Positions 27,722 to 36,084 of a DNA stretch of 64,000 nucleotides are shown in pieces. Made by a program: the position numbers and the translations under genes. The DNA is taken from the NCBI RefSeq assembly GCF_000192865.1, contig NC_015276.1, positions 1,054,001-1,118,000 of the forward strand. Reading direction: 5' to 3'. The notes under the pieces are model-generated. The model was not told the origin of the DNA and searched no databases. It was given only the letters and a program-made list of their open reading frames with translations. This DNA comes from Marinomonas mediterranea MMB-1 (GTDB lineage Bacteria > Pseudomonadota > Gammaproteobacteria > Pseudomonadales > Marinomonadaceae). Within the stretch, counting starts at the first letter, position 1, and each line of letters begins with the position of its first letter.

Positions 27722-28297
27722 ATGGATGCAATTGAAATGCTAATGAGCAGGCGCTCATATGCACGTGGAAACCTGATTGATCCTGCGCCCAATCAAGCGC
27801 AGTTAGCAACTGTATTGCAGGCTGCCATGACCGTACCAGATCATGGCAATATTAAGCCTTGGCGTTTTATTGTGGTTCAAGGTCAAGGGATTCAAGACCT
27901 GTCGTTGTTGGTTCAGGATAAGTATGCTGGCTCTATGTCTGAACAACATTTGAATGCCTTTGTGAGGGAGATTGCATCTACTCCGATGATGATCTTTGTT
28001 TGCTCTAATCTAGTATTAGAGCATCACGTTCCTGTATTGGATCAACAGATGGCGGGGGCAGCGGCGTGTGAACATATTTTATTGGCCGCTCATGCACTGG
28101 GCTTTGCGGGTATTTGGCATTCGCTGGAAGCGGATGATGGCTTGCACCGCCTTCTCAACTTAAAAACCGAAGACAGTGTTCTTGGCGTTTTATCCATTGG
28201 TACGCCTAAGCGGACGTCCCGAGCGAAGCGTAAATCCTTTACAGAGTTTACGCAAACTTGGGACCGAAAACATGGGCTTCAAGAATGGTCGCCCTGA
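27722..28297 (+). CDS. Nitroreductase-family FMN oxidoreductase (YdjA-like)
   Basis: 191 residues, the usual length for small single-domain nitroreductases of the YdjA group. The N-terminal MLMSRRSYARG, the NIKPWRFIVV segment near 47-56 and the GFAGIWHS segment near 126-133 are FMN-site features of the family. These enzymes use NAD(P)H and FMN to reduce nitro groups, quinones or flavin-accessible substrates. The gene follows the exporter by 24 bp in the same direction and is probably the last gene of the NRPS operon. Its job there is unknown: tailoring of the peptide or reduction of ferric siderophore are possibilities, and chance placement cannot be excluded. It converges with the thioesterase gene. 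Confidence 0.82.
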   Translation: MDAIEMLMSRRSYARGNLIDPAPNQAQLATVLQAAMTVPDHGNIKPWRFIVVQGQGIQDLSLLVQDKYAGSMSEQHLNAFVREIASTPMMIFVCSNLVLEHHVPVLDQQMAGAAACEHILLAAHALGFAGIWHSLEADDGLHRLLNLKTEDSVLGVLSIGTPKRTSRAKRKSFTEFTQTWDRKHGLQEWSP

Positions 28298-28362
28298 ACC
28301 TGAGTGCACTTCTTTGACAAGTACACTGTTTTTACCTCCGTCTTCAAGGGCAAAGCCCTCTA

Positions 28363-29100
28363 TCAATTGTTTAAAAGGGGTAGCTTGCCTTGCAGCCAAT
28401 CTAAAAAATCAGGCTCTTGCAGATAAAAATGCCCGCCAGAAAATTCAAATTGTTCGAACCCCGTTGTCGTGTACTGCTGCCACTCTCTGAGCGTGTCGTA
28501 AGGAACTTGTTCATCCGCTTTCCCTCCTAACGCAATGATGGGAATGGCTAATCGCGGTGTACCATTGTGTTCTCGGTCATAAAGGTAGTTATCGTGGAGT
28601 TTAAAATCCGCTCTGACTATGGGCAGCATAAGCGCCTGAAATTCAGGCGCCGCTAGAAGTTCGGCCGGGGTACCGCCCATGTTGTTTAGTAAACTCAGCA
28701 GATCCTTATCGCTTAGGTCGCTGCGACGCTCGGCGGACGGTTTAAAGTGAGGGGCTTTTCTGGCTGACACCCATAATGATTGAGGCAGTGAATACTGTTT
28801 TCTGTCCAGTTCTAGACAGACTTCCCAGCTTACTAGGGCGCCTAAGCTGTGGCCAAATAAGCTAAAGTTAGGTGTCTCTTCGTTTGTCATTTCTCTAATA
28901 ATTGTATTCGCGACTTCCTGCGCTAAGGATTTAATCGACTTTGCGTAAGGCGCCGAGAAGCGTGCACCTCTCCCGGGATACTCGATTGGCGTTACCTGAA
29001 CCTCTGTCAATTTTTCGTCCCAATGCCTGTACATCGAGGCAGAGCTACCCGCACTAGGTAGACAAAATAAGCGGTGTTTCTGTGTGATTTTTGTTCTCAC
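28363..29100 (-). CDS. Type II (editing) thioesterase
   Basis: A 245-residue alpha/beta hydrolase. The N-terminal LFCLPSAGSSASMYRHW and EYPGRGARF segments, the nucleophile elbow GHSLGA near residue 93-98, and the late His in SGGHFYLQE near 225 are typical of stand-alone NRPS/PKS thioesterases (GrsT/SrfD type). They clear wrongly primed or stalled carrier domains. It starts with GTG at 29100; no in-frame ATG lies near a good ribosome site. It faces the NRPS operon tail to tail and is divergent from the receptor gene, sharing the 377 bp control region 29101-29477. Membership in the siderophore locus is strongly suggested by family and position. Confidence 0.92.
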   Translation of the reverse strand: MRTKITQKHRLFCLPSAGSSASMYRHWDEKLTEVQVTPIEYPGRGARFSAPYAKSIKSLAQEVANTIIREMTNEETPNFSLFGHSLGALVSWEVCLELDRKQYSLPQSLWVSARKAPHFKPSAERRSDLSDKDLLSLLNNMGGTPAELLAAPEFQALMLPIVRADFKLHDNYLYDREHNGTPRLAIPIIALGGKADEQVPYDTLREWQQYTTTGFEQFEFSGGHFYLQEPDFLDWLQGKLPLLNN

Positions 29101-29376
29101 GTGTGTCGTTCTCTCGTTAATTTCATGGTGTTTTAATCGATAGTGAAATGTGCTTCAGTTTAGGGTTCATTACCCACACGCTCAGTTCATTTGACCAGAG
29201 ACATTCGTTATTACGACTAGTAAATGAACTAGGGCGTTCGTCTCTTCCATCAGCAATCGATGTTGAATGACATATCAAACCTGTTATTCAAGTACCTCAA
29301 ACCTCTTCTTATCTAAAGAAAAATAAATTAATTAACCTAATAAAAATAATTAATAACATTAAGGGTTTACATAATG

Positions 29377-29405
29377 TTGACAATAAACATGCAATTGATA
29401 ATAAT
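29377..29405 (+). promoter_or_regulatory. Sigma-70-type promoter of the receptor gene
   Basis: TTGACA at 29377-29382 (perfect -35), a 17 bp spacer and AATAAT at 29400-29405 (5 of 6 to -10). It lies about 75 bp upstream of the receptor start codon. Confidence 0.7.
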
Positions 29406-29414
29406 TCGCATTAC
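29397..29414 (+). promoter_or_regulatory. Fur-box-like operator
   Basis: GATAATAATTCGCATTAC resembles the 19 bp Fur consensus (GATAATGATAATCATTATC) and covers the -10 region of the receptor promoter. Binding there by Fur-Fe(II) would block transcription under iron-replete conditions. The match is by eye and imperfect. Confidence 0.6.
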
Positions 29415-29477
29415 TTTTATTTGTAAGTATTTTTTAAATAGTTTTTCATTTTTGTAACATTAAAAGGAAACCAGCTC

Positions 29478-31802
29478 ATGAAGAAGACGGCATTGGCTCG
29501 CTACATCGGCCGTGAGACACAGAAAAAGGCTCTAGGAATGTGGATGCTATCTATGTTTGCAGTTCCAATGGCGATTGCTGCCGATGGCGCTTCGGAGGAT
29601 GCGGTTGAACTTGATACTCTAGTAGTGCGTGGAACAGAGCTAAGCCGTTATGAATTCGATGAAGCGGAATCTGCCACCGGGTTTAATGCGGATATTGATG
29701 ACGTGCCGCGGACGGTACAGGTGATTCCTGAACAGCTGATTCTAGACCAGAACTCTAAAGATTTAAGCGATGTTCTGTCTAACTCTGCTGCTGTTACTCG
29801 CTCAGATGGCTTCGGTGGCACTGAAACTGAAGTGAATATTCGTGGCTTTGGAAACGAATACTTGTTTGTAGACGGTAGTCCTGTGAGCAGTCGTTATAAC
29901 GTTGACGTCGCGAACATTGAAAGTGTTGAAGTTGTGCTTGGGCCTGCTTCCGTTCTTCATGGTCAAGTAAGCCCTGGTGGTATGATCAATGTGGTTACTA
30001 AGAAGCCGCAAGTAGAAAGCGCGCATTCTGTTCAAGTGGATCTCGATGAATACGGTAAGCAAAAGCTAACCTTAGATAGTACAGGCTCATTGTCAGATGA
30101 TGTTCAATACCGAATCGTTGTGAGTGGCGAAGATTCAGAAACGTTCCGAGAAGTAAAAACTGAGGACGGTACATTTAATACAGAGCGTAAAAGTCTGATG
30201 GTCTCGCCCTCTTTAAGTTACACACCAGACGATCAAAATACATTTACCGTTCGTTTAAGCCACACCGAACAAGAGTTACCGATAGACCGTGGCACTGTTA
30301 TGGTGAATGATGGCAACGATAATTTCTCGGTTGCTGATATACCGAGAGAACGAGTGCTTGGCAGCGAGTTTGACATTCGTGACAGTGAAGAAGACCTGCT
30401 TCAGTTTGACTGGGATTATGAGCTTGATAATGGGTGGACGAACAAGTTTAAAGTGGGCTACTACGAAAAAGAGTTTGATGATTACCAGACTCGTGCGGTA
30501 CGAGGTTTTAGCACGGGGAGTCTATCTGATTATGGTAGCCCTGCGGCGATCGTCTCGGTAGCGAGAACAGCTCTAGTAAACTCTGTTCAGTCTAGCAACA
30601 ACTTGCTTGCACGTCGGGTTGATTTTAATGATATGGAATCGAGCGACTTGTTTGTGTCTGATAGCCTTAGTGGCGATTACGAACTTGCAGGGCTTGATCA
30701 TACTCTTTATATCGGAGCAAATTTCCACAGTCGAAAGGAAGATTCAACGGACTCTCTTGCATTGACCACTTTTGCTGGTATGAACATTGTTGATTTAGAT
30801 GCAATTGATATTACAAATTCTGTCAATTCATCAAATAGTAAGCTTTCTCCAACTGCTATTAGTAATAGTGATACGACAACCAATGAATTTGGCTTTTCGA
30901 TTCAAAACCTTACTTATGTGACGGATCGCTTAAATGTGCTAGCGGGTTTACGTTACGACAAATATGATTTAGATGGTGAGAATAAAACTTTCTATACCAC
31001 ATCAAATAGTATTTCTTACACCGAGCTTTCATCGCCGGATAAGCAAAAGATAGACAGTTCAAATGATCATGTAAGTGGGCAATTGGGCGCAATCTATGAT
31101 TTGACTGATACGCTTTCAACTTATGTGTCTTATGCCGAATCATTTAAACCTAACTTCCCGACCGTTACTGAAGGTGTTTACAGTGGCGACTTCGACCCTG
31201 AAACAGCAAAGCAAGTTGAAGTGGGGATTAAATCGAGTGCACTTGATGATAGGTTGCGTGTCAGCCTTTCTGCATACAAATTGGAGCGTAAGAATGTAGC
31301 GACGGTTGATGGTAATCTGAACACTATCTTAAATGGTAAGACAGAAACAAGCGGCGTCGATTTAACGAGCTCTATTCAGTTTTTAGAAGGGCTTAACGTT
31401 TTGGCTTCATACTCTTATATGGATGCTGAGATTATGGAATCAAACGATGGAACGAACGATGGCAACACGCCATATAACATTCCTGAAAACAAGGCTCGAA
31501 TTTGGGGGTCTTACGAGGTTAAAGGTGGCGATTTAGCAGGCCTTGGGTTTGGTGTTGGTGCGGAATACGTTGATAAACGTTTTGGCAATGATGCGAATGC
31601 ATTTACCTTGCCGAGTTATACCGTTTATGACGCTGCTGTTTGGTATTACGTAGCATTAGGAAACGAAACTCAGCTTCGTTTAAATGCAGGTGTTAAAAAC
31701 TTAACAGACGAAACGTACTACACGGCAAGCGGCAGTAATGTGTATCGTATTAATGTTGGCGATCCGCGTACTGTGTATGCCACTGCCCGTCTGGAATTCT
31801 AA
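29478..31802 (+). CDS. TonB-dependent siderophore receptor
   Basis: 774 residues. A long signal peptide (cleavage near AIA-AD, residues 34-37) leads to a TonB-box-like DTLVVRG near 46-52, a plug domain (about 60-180, with VNIRGFGNEYLFVDG and GPASVLHGQVSPGG) and a 22-strand-type barrel ending in ARLEF with the terminal Phe expected of outer-membrane barrels. There is no N-terminal signalling (STN) domain, so it is not an FpvA/FecA-type transducer. RBS AAGGAA precedes the ATG. Its position between the NRPS operon and the importer, behind a Fur-like box, suggests it takes up the ferric form of the local siderophore. Confidence 0.93.
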   Translation: MKKTALARYIGRETQKKALGMWMLSMFAVPMAIAADGASEDAVELDTLVVRGTELSRYEFDEAESATGFNADIDDVPRTVQVIPEQLILDQNSKDLSDVLSNSAAVTRSDGFGGTETEVNIRGFGNEYLFVDGSPVSSRYNVDVANIESVEVVLGPASVLHGQVSPGGMINVVTKKPQVESAHSVQVDLDEYGKQKLTLDSTGSLSDDVQYRIVVSGEDSETFREVKTEDGTFNTERKSLMVSPSLSYTPDDQNTFTVRLSHTEQELPIDRGTVMVNDGNDNFSVADIPRERVLGSEFDIRDSEEDLLQFDWDYELDNGWTNKFKVGYYEKEFDDYQTRAVRGFSTGSLSDYGSPAAIVSVARTALVNSVQSSNNLLARRVDFNDMESSDLFVSDSLSGDYELAGLDHTLYIGANFHSRKEDSTDSLALTTFAGMNIVDLDAIDITNSVNSSNSKLSPTAISNSDTTTNEFGFSIQNLTYVTDRLNVLAGLRYDKYDLDGENKTFYTTSNSISYTELSSPDKQKIDSSNDHVSGQLGAIYDLTDTLSTYVSYAESFKPNFPTVTEGVYSGDFDPETAKQVEVGIKSSALDDRLRVSLSAYKLERKNVATVDGNLNTILNGKTETSGVDLTSSIQFLEGLNVLASYSYMDAEIMESNDGTNDGNTPYNIPENKARIWGSYEVKGGDLAGLGFGVGAEYVDKRFGNDANAFTLPSYTVYDAAVWYYVALGNETQLRLNAGVKNLTDETYYTASGSNVYRINVGDPRTVYATARLEF

Positions 31803-31847
31803 GTTTCGACTTTATTTAGTGGGCTTTTAACGTCCGAATAGTAACAA

Positions 31848-31879
31848 CGGTGTCACTTTTTTAGTGACGCCGATTTTTT
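31848..31879 (+). terminator. Intrinsic terminator after receptor gene
   Basis: A 10 bp stem CGGTGTCACT / AGTGACGCCG (one G-T pair) with a T-only loop is followed by ATTTTTT. It ends 26 bp before the importer ATPase start. Confidence 0.8.
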
Positions 31880-31904
31880 GTTTTATAGAGTATGGAAAGT
31901 TCGA

Positions 31905-32735
31905 ATGTTGGCAGTCGAGCGTTTAAACGCTGGTTATAAGAAAAAGCAGGTTTTACATAACATAGATCTTACCTTTTCAACAGGTAAGTTTACTACCTTG
32001 ATGGGCGCAAACGGCTGTGGTAAGACAACCTTGCTGCATGCTATTTCTGGGTTGATTACTCCGTTAAATGGAAGCATTGCTTTGAATGATGAGGTGCTTT
32101 CTACATTGAGTCGAAAGCAGATCGCCAAGCGTTTAGCACTGTTGCCTCAATTCGCTACCAACCCCGCTGGCCTAACCGCTCGTGAACTGATTATGCAGGG
32201 ACGCTTCCCTTGGCAGAGCTGGTGGAAGCAGTGGTCCGATGCTGATGAGAACGCGGTATCGGATGCGGTGCGCGTCACGGGCGTAAATGACTACCTTGAT
32301 ACACCACTTGAACAACTGTCTGGTGGGCAAAGGCAGCGTTGCTGGATTGCGATGACACTTGCCCAAGATACGCCTGTTTTGCTGTTGGATGAGCCTACAA
32401 CGTATTTGGATGTGGCGCATCAGGTTGAGTTAATGAACCTAATTTCTTCTTTGAAACACCAAGGTAAAACCATTATTGCCGTTTTGCACGATCTTAATCA
32501 GGCGGCAACCTACTCAGATCACCTTGTAATGATGAAACAAGGTCAGGTGTTTACAGAAGGTGCTGTTGATGCGGTTTTTACAAAAGAAAATCTGGAAGCC
32601 GTTTTTGGGTTAAACGCTCATATTATTCGTGATCCACATAACGGTAACCCGATTGCGCTGCCCGTGGTCGATATGTCTGGTGATGGGCGCATCGTAAAGA
32701 ATGACGAACTGAACCGAATAGAGAGTGTGAGTTAA
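31905..32735 (+). CDS. Iron-siderophore ABC importer, ATPase (FecE/FhuC family)
   Basis: 276 residues from ATG 31905. An in-frame TTG at 31878 lies inside the terminator and is rejected; ATG 31905 has GGAAAG five bases upstream. Walker A GANGCGKTT near 36, Q-loop LLPQF, signature LSGGQRQR near 138, Walker B VLLLDEPTTYLD and switch VLHDLN mark the FecE/FhuC/BtuD group, cytoplasmic ATPases of iron-chelate importers. The stop is 4 bp before the first permease start. An in-line terminator separates the receptor from this set, so read-through or a separate promoter in 31880-31904 must supply it. Confidence 0.93.
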   Translation: MLAVERLNAGYKKKQVLHNIDLTFSTGKFTTLMGANGCGKTTLLHAISGLITPLNGSIALNDEVLSTLSRKQIAKRLALLPQFATNPAGLTARELIMQGRFPWQSWWKQWSDADENAVSDAVRVTGVNDYLDTPLEQLSGGQRQRCWIAMTLAQDTPVLLLDEPTTYLDVAHQVELMNLISSLKHQGKTIIAVLHDLNQAATYSDHLVMMKQGQVFTEGAVDAVFTKENLEAVFGLNAHIIRDPHNGNPIALPVVDMSGDGRIVKNDELNRIESVS

Positions 32736-32739
32736 CGCC

Positions 32740-33759
32740 ATGATGTTAAATAAAGCGCAAGGCTCGGAAAGTCGTTACTTTCCATTGGCTCGGTTGATAG
32801 GGGCAGTGTTGCTTTTTGTTGCTGTGGTCTCGGCTTCTTTATGGCATTTGAGTGTCGGGGCAAAAAGTTTGGATTGGGTCACGGTGTGGCAGGCGTTAAC
32901 CGCTTATGATCCGTCAAATATGGATCAAGCGATTGTCAGAGAAAACCGAGAAGCGAGATTGATTGTTGCCTTGGTTGTGGGAGCATCATTGGCACTTTCT
33001 GGTGTCATTATGCAAGCGATTAGCAGCAACCCTTTGGCGGACCCAGGGTTACTTGGGATTAACAGCGGTGCCGCATTTTTTGTCGTGGCAGGGTTGTTGT
33101 TTTTGCCGGTTGCGAGTCATGTTTACTCTCCTCTTTTGGCGTTTCTTGGGGCGGGCTTTGCTGCGTTATTCGTGATGGCGCTAAGTGGCTGGCAGCAAAG
33201 TTCTGAGCGTCTAGTGTTAGCGGGAATGGCAGTAACGGCTATGTTCTCAGCAATGACGGCCATATTACTTATTATGGATCAGCAAGGGCTGGATAAATTA
33301 CGACATTGGCTAACTGGAGCGATTGGCGCGTCTGATCTGAAAAAATTAGATTGGGTATATCCCTATCTAATCGGTGCTGTTCTTTTCAGTTTTGCGTTAG
33401 TGCGTTCGCTCAATGCTTTCCATTTAGGTGAACGTGTTGCGTCTAGTTTGGGCGTGAATGTCTTGTTTTTAAAAGTCAGCGGGTTGGCACTGGTCATCGT
33501 TTTATCAGGTTGTGTCGTCGCGGTGGCGGGGCCGATTGGTTTTGTTGGTTTGGTTGTGCCTCATATGGCGCGTTTACTGATACGAAACAGTTATCTATGG
33601 TTGTTTTTGTATTCCTTATTACTGGGTGCGTTGTTGCTCATTCTGTCTGATATTGTTGCTCGTCTCGTATTGCGGCCGTATGAAATCAATACTGGCATCA
33701 TTACTGCTTTTGTCGGTGCGCCGGTCTTTATCGCGCTGGTATTGGGGAAAATGAAATGA
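32740..33759 (+). CDS. Iron-siderophore ABC importer, permease 1 (FecCD family)
   Basis: 339 residues, strongly hydrophobic, with the pattern of about ten membrane spans of FecCD/BtuC permeases. Family signs are ISSNPLADPGLLGINSGA (near 90-107), a GxxxLxSG-type segment and the late GPIGFVGLVVPHMAR segment that contacts the ATPase. It has two adjacent ATGs (32740, 32743). The last four bases overlap the start of the second permease, implying coupled translation and a heterodimeric channel. Confidence 0.92.
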   Translation: MMLNKAQGSESRYFPLARLIGAVLLFVAVVSASLWHLSVGAKSLDWVTVWQALTAYDPSNMDQAIVRENREARLIVALVVGASLALSGVIMQAISSNPLADPGLLGINSGAAFFVVAGLLFLPVASHVYSPLLAFLGAGFAALFVMALSGWQQSSERLVLAGMAVTAMFSAMTAILLIMDQQGLDKLRHWLTGAIGASDLKKLDWVYPYLIGAVLFSFALVRSLNAFHLGERVASSLGVNVLFLKVSGLALVIVLSGCVVAVAGPIGFVGLVVPHMARLLIRNSYLWLFLYSLLLGALLLILSDIVARLVLRPYEINTGIITAFVGAPVFIALVLGKMK

Positions 33760-34862
33760 AATCGAATTACTTTTCTCGACTAGCTCACTTCCTGCCTCGA
33801 ATTTTTCCTACTAGCCCTACGCCTCGTTTAGTGAACTTCAACCCAATTGCTGGCGTTAATATTCGTGCGCGTTCAACGGACGTATTTTGGTTGTTCAGTT
33901 TTACTGTGTTGTTGCTCTTTATTTTGCTTTGGGGAACGGCGACAGGAAGTTATCAGCTTAGCCTTCTAAAGAGCTGGCAAATTGTCTTATCACCGGATTC
34001 TGCACCAGAGCGATTGGTGAGGATTGTTTGGGAATTTCGTTTGCCTCGCTTATTGGCGGCGGCTTTATGCGGGGCGGCGCTTGCAATAGCGGGCGTTATC
34101 CTACAATCGATCACGCGTAATGCGTTGGCATCACCAGGCTTGATTGGCGTTGAAGCTGGCGCGAGTGCAACGATGTTGTTGTTTGTGGTCATTATGCCGG
34201 GTCTGATTCCAATATCTCTGTTGCCTTTCAGTGCGATGTTGGGGGGCTTTTCTGTCGCTGCGTTGATCTGGATATTGTCGACGATGGCGGGTTACTCGCC
34301 GATTCGTTTGGTGTTGGTTGGGGTTGGAATCACGTCGATGCTGAGCGCCTTTTCTGAAATGCTCATTACCTATGGCGATATTGAGTTAGTTGAATCGGCG
34401 TTAATGTGGTTAGGCGGAAGTTTGCATCAGGTGTCTTGGGCACAGGTTGAGATTATGGTGTGGTGGTTGCTTGTGCCTGGGTTGCTTGCGTGGCTGTTTT
34501 TTCGACCTCTTAATTTATTGATTTTAGGTGATCAAGTTGCTTTTTCTCGAGGCGTGGTCCATCGAAAAATCATTCCTTTTTTACTTTTGTTAAGTGTTGC
34601 GTTGACGTCTGCGTCAGTGGCGACAGCGGGAACTTTAACCTTTGTTGGACTGATTGCACCTCATATTGCACGGCGGTTCTGCGCGGATCGACATGGCGCT
34701 TTAATTCCTTTGTCTGCTTTGATAGGAGCCTGTTTGGTGGCTTTGGGGGATACCTTGGGAAGAAATGTGTTTGCGCCTTTACAGCTTCCTGCAGGGTTGG
34801 TTCTGGTGATGGTGGGCGCGCCGTATTTTATTGTTTTAATGAGTAGACTTAAAAAAGTCTAA
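33756..34862 (+). CDS. Iron-siderophore ABC importer, permease 2 (FecCD family)
   Basis: 368 residues and the same family as its neighbour: ITRNALASPGLIGVEAGAS near 118-136 and TLTFVGLIAPHIARR near 292-306 are the paired signature segments. A cytoplasmic N-terminal extension of about 45 residues precedes the first membrane span. It starts inside the stop of permease 1 (ATGA overlap). Two distinct permeases with one ATPase match the FecCDE/FepDGC layout rather than the fused FhuB. Confidence 0.92.
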   Translation: MKSNYFSRLAHFLPRIFPTSPTPRLVNFNPIAGVNIRARSTDVFWLFSFTVLLLFILLWGTATGSYQLSLLKSWQIVLSPDSAPERLVRIVWEFRLPRLLAAALCGAALAIAGVILQSITRNALASPGLIGVEAGASATMLLFVVIMPGLIPISLLPFSAMLGGFSVAALIWILSTMAGYSPIRLVLVGVGITSMLSAFSEMLITYGDIELVESALMWLGGSLHQVSWAQVEIMVWWLLVPGLLAWLFFRPLNLLILGDQVAFSRGVVHRKIIPFLLLLSVALTSASVATAGTLTFVGLIAPHIARRFCADRHGALIPLSALIGACLVALGDTLGRNVFAPLQLPAGLVLVMVGAPYFIVLMSRLKKV

Positions 34863-34876
34863 AAAGGAGAGAAAAG

Positions 34877-35809
34877 ATGTTTTTTAAACGCATTTTATTG
34901 GTTAGCGTGAGCTTAGTTTGTTGCCTTGTATCTGGGGTTCAGGCGGCTGAAATGAGAATGTTTGAAAATCAGTTTGGAAAAGTCGAGGTTCCGGTTAAAC
35001 CGAAATGCGTGGTGTCCTTACATGACTTTAGTTTGACTGTTCAATTATATGAACTGGGTATTCGCCCATGTGGTTCTGTGGCGCGTAAGCGTTTTTGGTC
35101 TGAGCCGTATTATAGAGGAGTCGAACACCGCTTTGATACTGAAGGGCTTGTGTATGTTGGCAGTCACAAATCGCCAGATGAAGAGGCCATTGCGATGCTT
35201 GAACCTGATTTGATTATCGGGTTGCCTTATCAAGAAAAGCTTAAAGATAAGTTGTCAAATATTGCGCCAGTGGTAATTCTTCCTACAAAGGAAAAATCCA
35301 TTGAGGAGTGGGCGGCACAACTGGCTGATTTAGTCGGTGAAACGGCAAGATACAAGGATCAAAAAAAGGAATATCAGTGGGTGGTTAGTGAGTTTAAGCG
35401 CTTGATTCCAAATCCTGAAAAAGTCACGGTGACAACGTTAGAAATATACGAGGATAACTTCCAATTAATTGGTCGTGGCGGTCTTGATGAAGTGATTGCG
35501 GATATGGGGTTAGGTCGAACACAAGGCTATAAAAACGCGAAAAAAGGCGTTAACTACAGTTTAGAGCGTATCAGTGATTTGGATGCTGACGTTATTATTG
35601 ATACTTATGAACCACTGCTAGACAGTCGTGAAGAAACGGAAGAATTTAGAGCGTCGCCTCAGTGGAAGAGTTTATTTGCGGTCAAAAACAATCAATTTCT
35701 ATACTTTAACCGCAGTCGTTATGGCGATTCTATGGGTGGCCTGATTGGTTCTTCTTATTTATTGCTATCGCATCTTGCGGAACGTGATCTTAAAACACAG
35801 CAGAAGTAA
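34877..35809 (+). CDS. Periplasmic iron-siderophore binding protein
   Basis: 310 residues. The signal peptide is about residues 1-23 (VSGVQA-AE) with no lipobox cysteine at the cleavage site, so it is likely a soluble periplasmic protein. The body has the class III binding-protein pattern of FecB/FhuD: KPKCVVSLHDFSLTVQLYELGIRPCG, then EAIAMLEPDLIIGLPY, and a C-terminal lobe with DLDADVIIDTYEP. RBS AAAAGGAGAG is strong. It is last in the four-gene importer set, 14 bp after permease 2. Confidence 0.9.
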   Translation: MFFKRILLVSVSLVCCLVSGVQAAEMRMFENQFGKVEVPVKPKCVVSLHDFSLTVQLYELGIRPCGSVARKRFWSEPYYRGVEHRFDTEGLVYVGSHKSPDEEAIAMLEPDLIIGLPYQEKLKDKLSNIAPVVILPTKEKSIEEWAAQLADLVGETARYKDQKKEYQWVVSEFKRLIPNPEKVTVTTLEIYEDNFQLIGRGGLDEVIADMGLGRTQGYKNAKKGVNYSLERISDLDADVIIDTYEPLLDSREETEEFRASPQWKSLFAVKNNQFLYFNRSRYGDSMGGLIGSSYLLLSHLAERDLKTQQK

Positions 35810-35887
35810 TAGTGATGTTCGCTCTTGGCATTTAATTTATTCGTGGCATTCAATAGGAGCAGCCCAACCAGCTGCTTGCATTCCTAA

Positions 35888-35913
35888 ATGCACCTTCATA
35901 ATTGAAGGTGCAT
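35888..35913. repeat. Perfect inverted repeat downstream of importer operon
   Basis: An 11 bp perfect stem ATGCACCTTCA / TGAAGGTGCAT with a 4-base loop lies 78 bp after the binding-protein stop. No T-run follows on either side, so it is not a standard terminator; it may stabilise the mRNA 3' end or bind a protein. Confidence 0.6.
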
Positions 35914-36084
35914 GGGAACTTAAATATAGTCATAATGGAGCATTAAGTTGAGCGCATTTGGACTAAATACCGCTCGTCTATCGACTATTTCTTCGATTTC
36001 AGCGAAAATACGCGCAATTTTTTATGCTATGCCAAATTAAATTGGCAGGCTTACTCATCGAATTTAAAGAACCCATACTCAGAC

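Larger units (their letters stand above)
29101..29477. promoter_or_regulatory. Divergent control region between thioesterase and TonB-dependent receptor
   Basis: This 377 bp stretch has no gene. The half near the receptor (about 29310-29460) is very A/T-rich and carries the receptor promoter and Fur-like box listed separately. I see no convincing promoter hexamers for the minus-strand thioesterase gene. Confidence 0.6.

Noticed and set aside
28176..28490. 104-residue plus-strand frame at the nitroreductase/thioesterase junction
   Set aside because: Overlaps the ends of both convergent genes in other frames and has no RBS.
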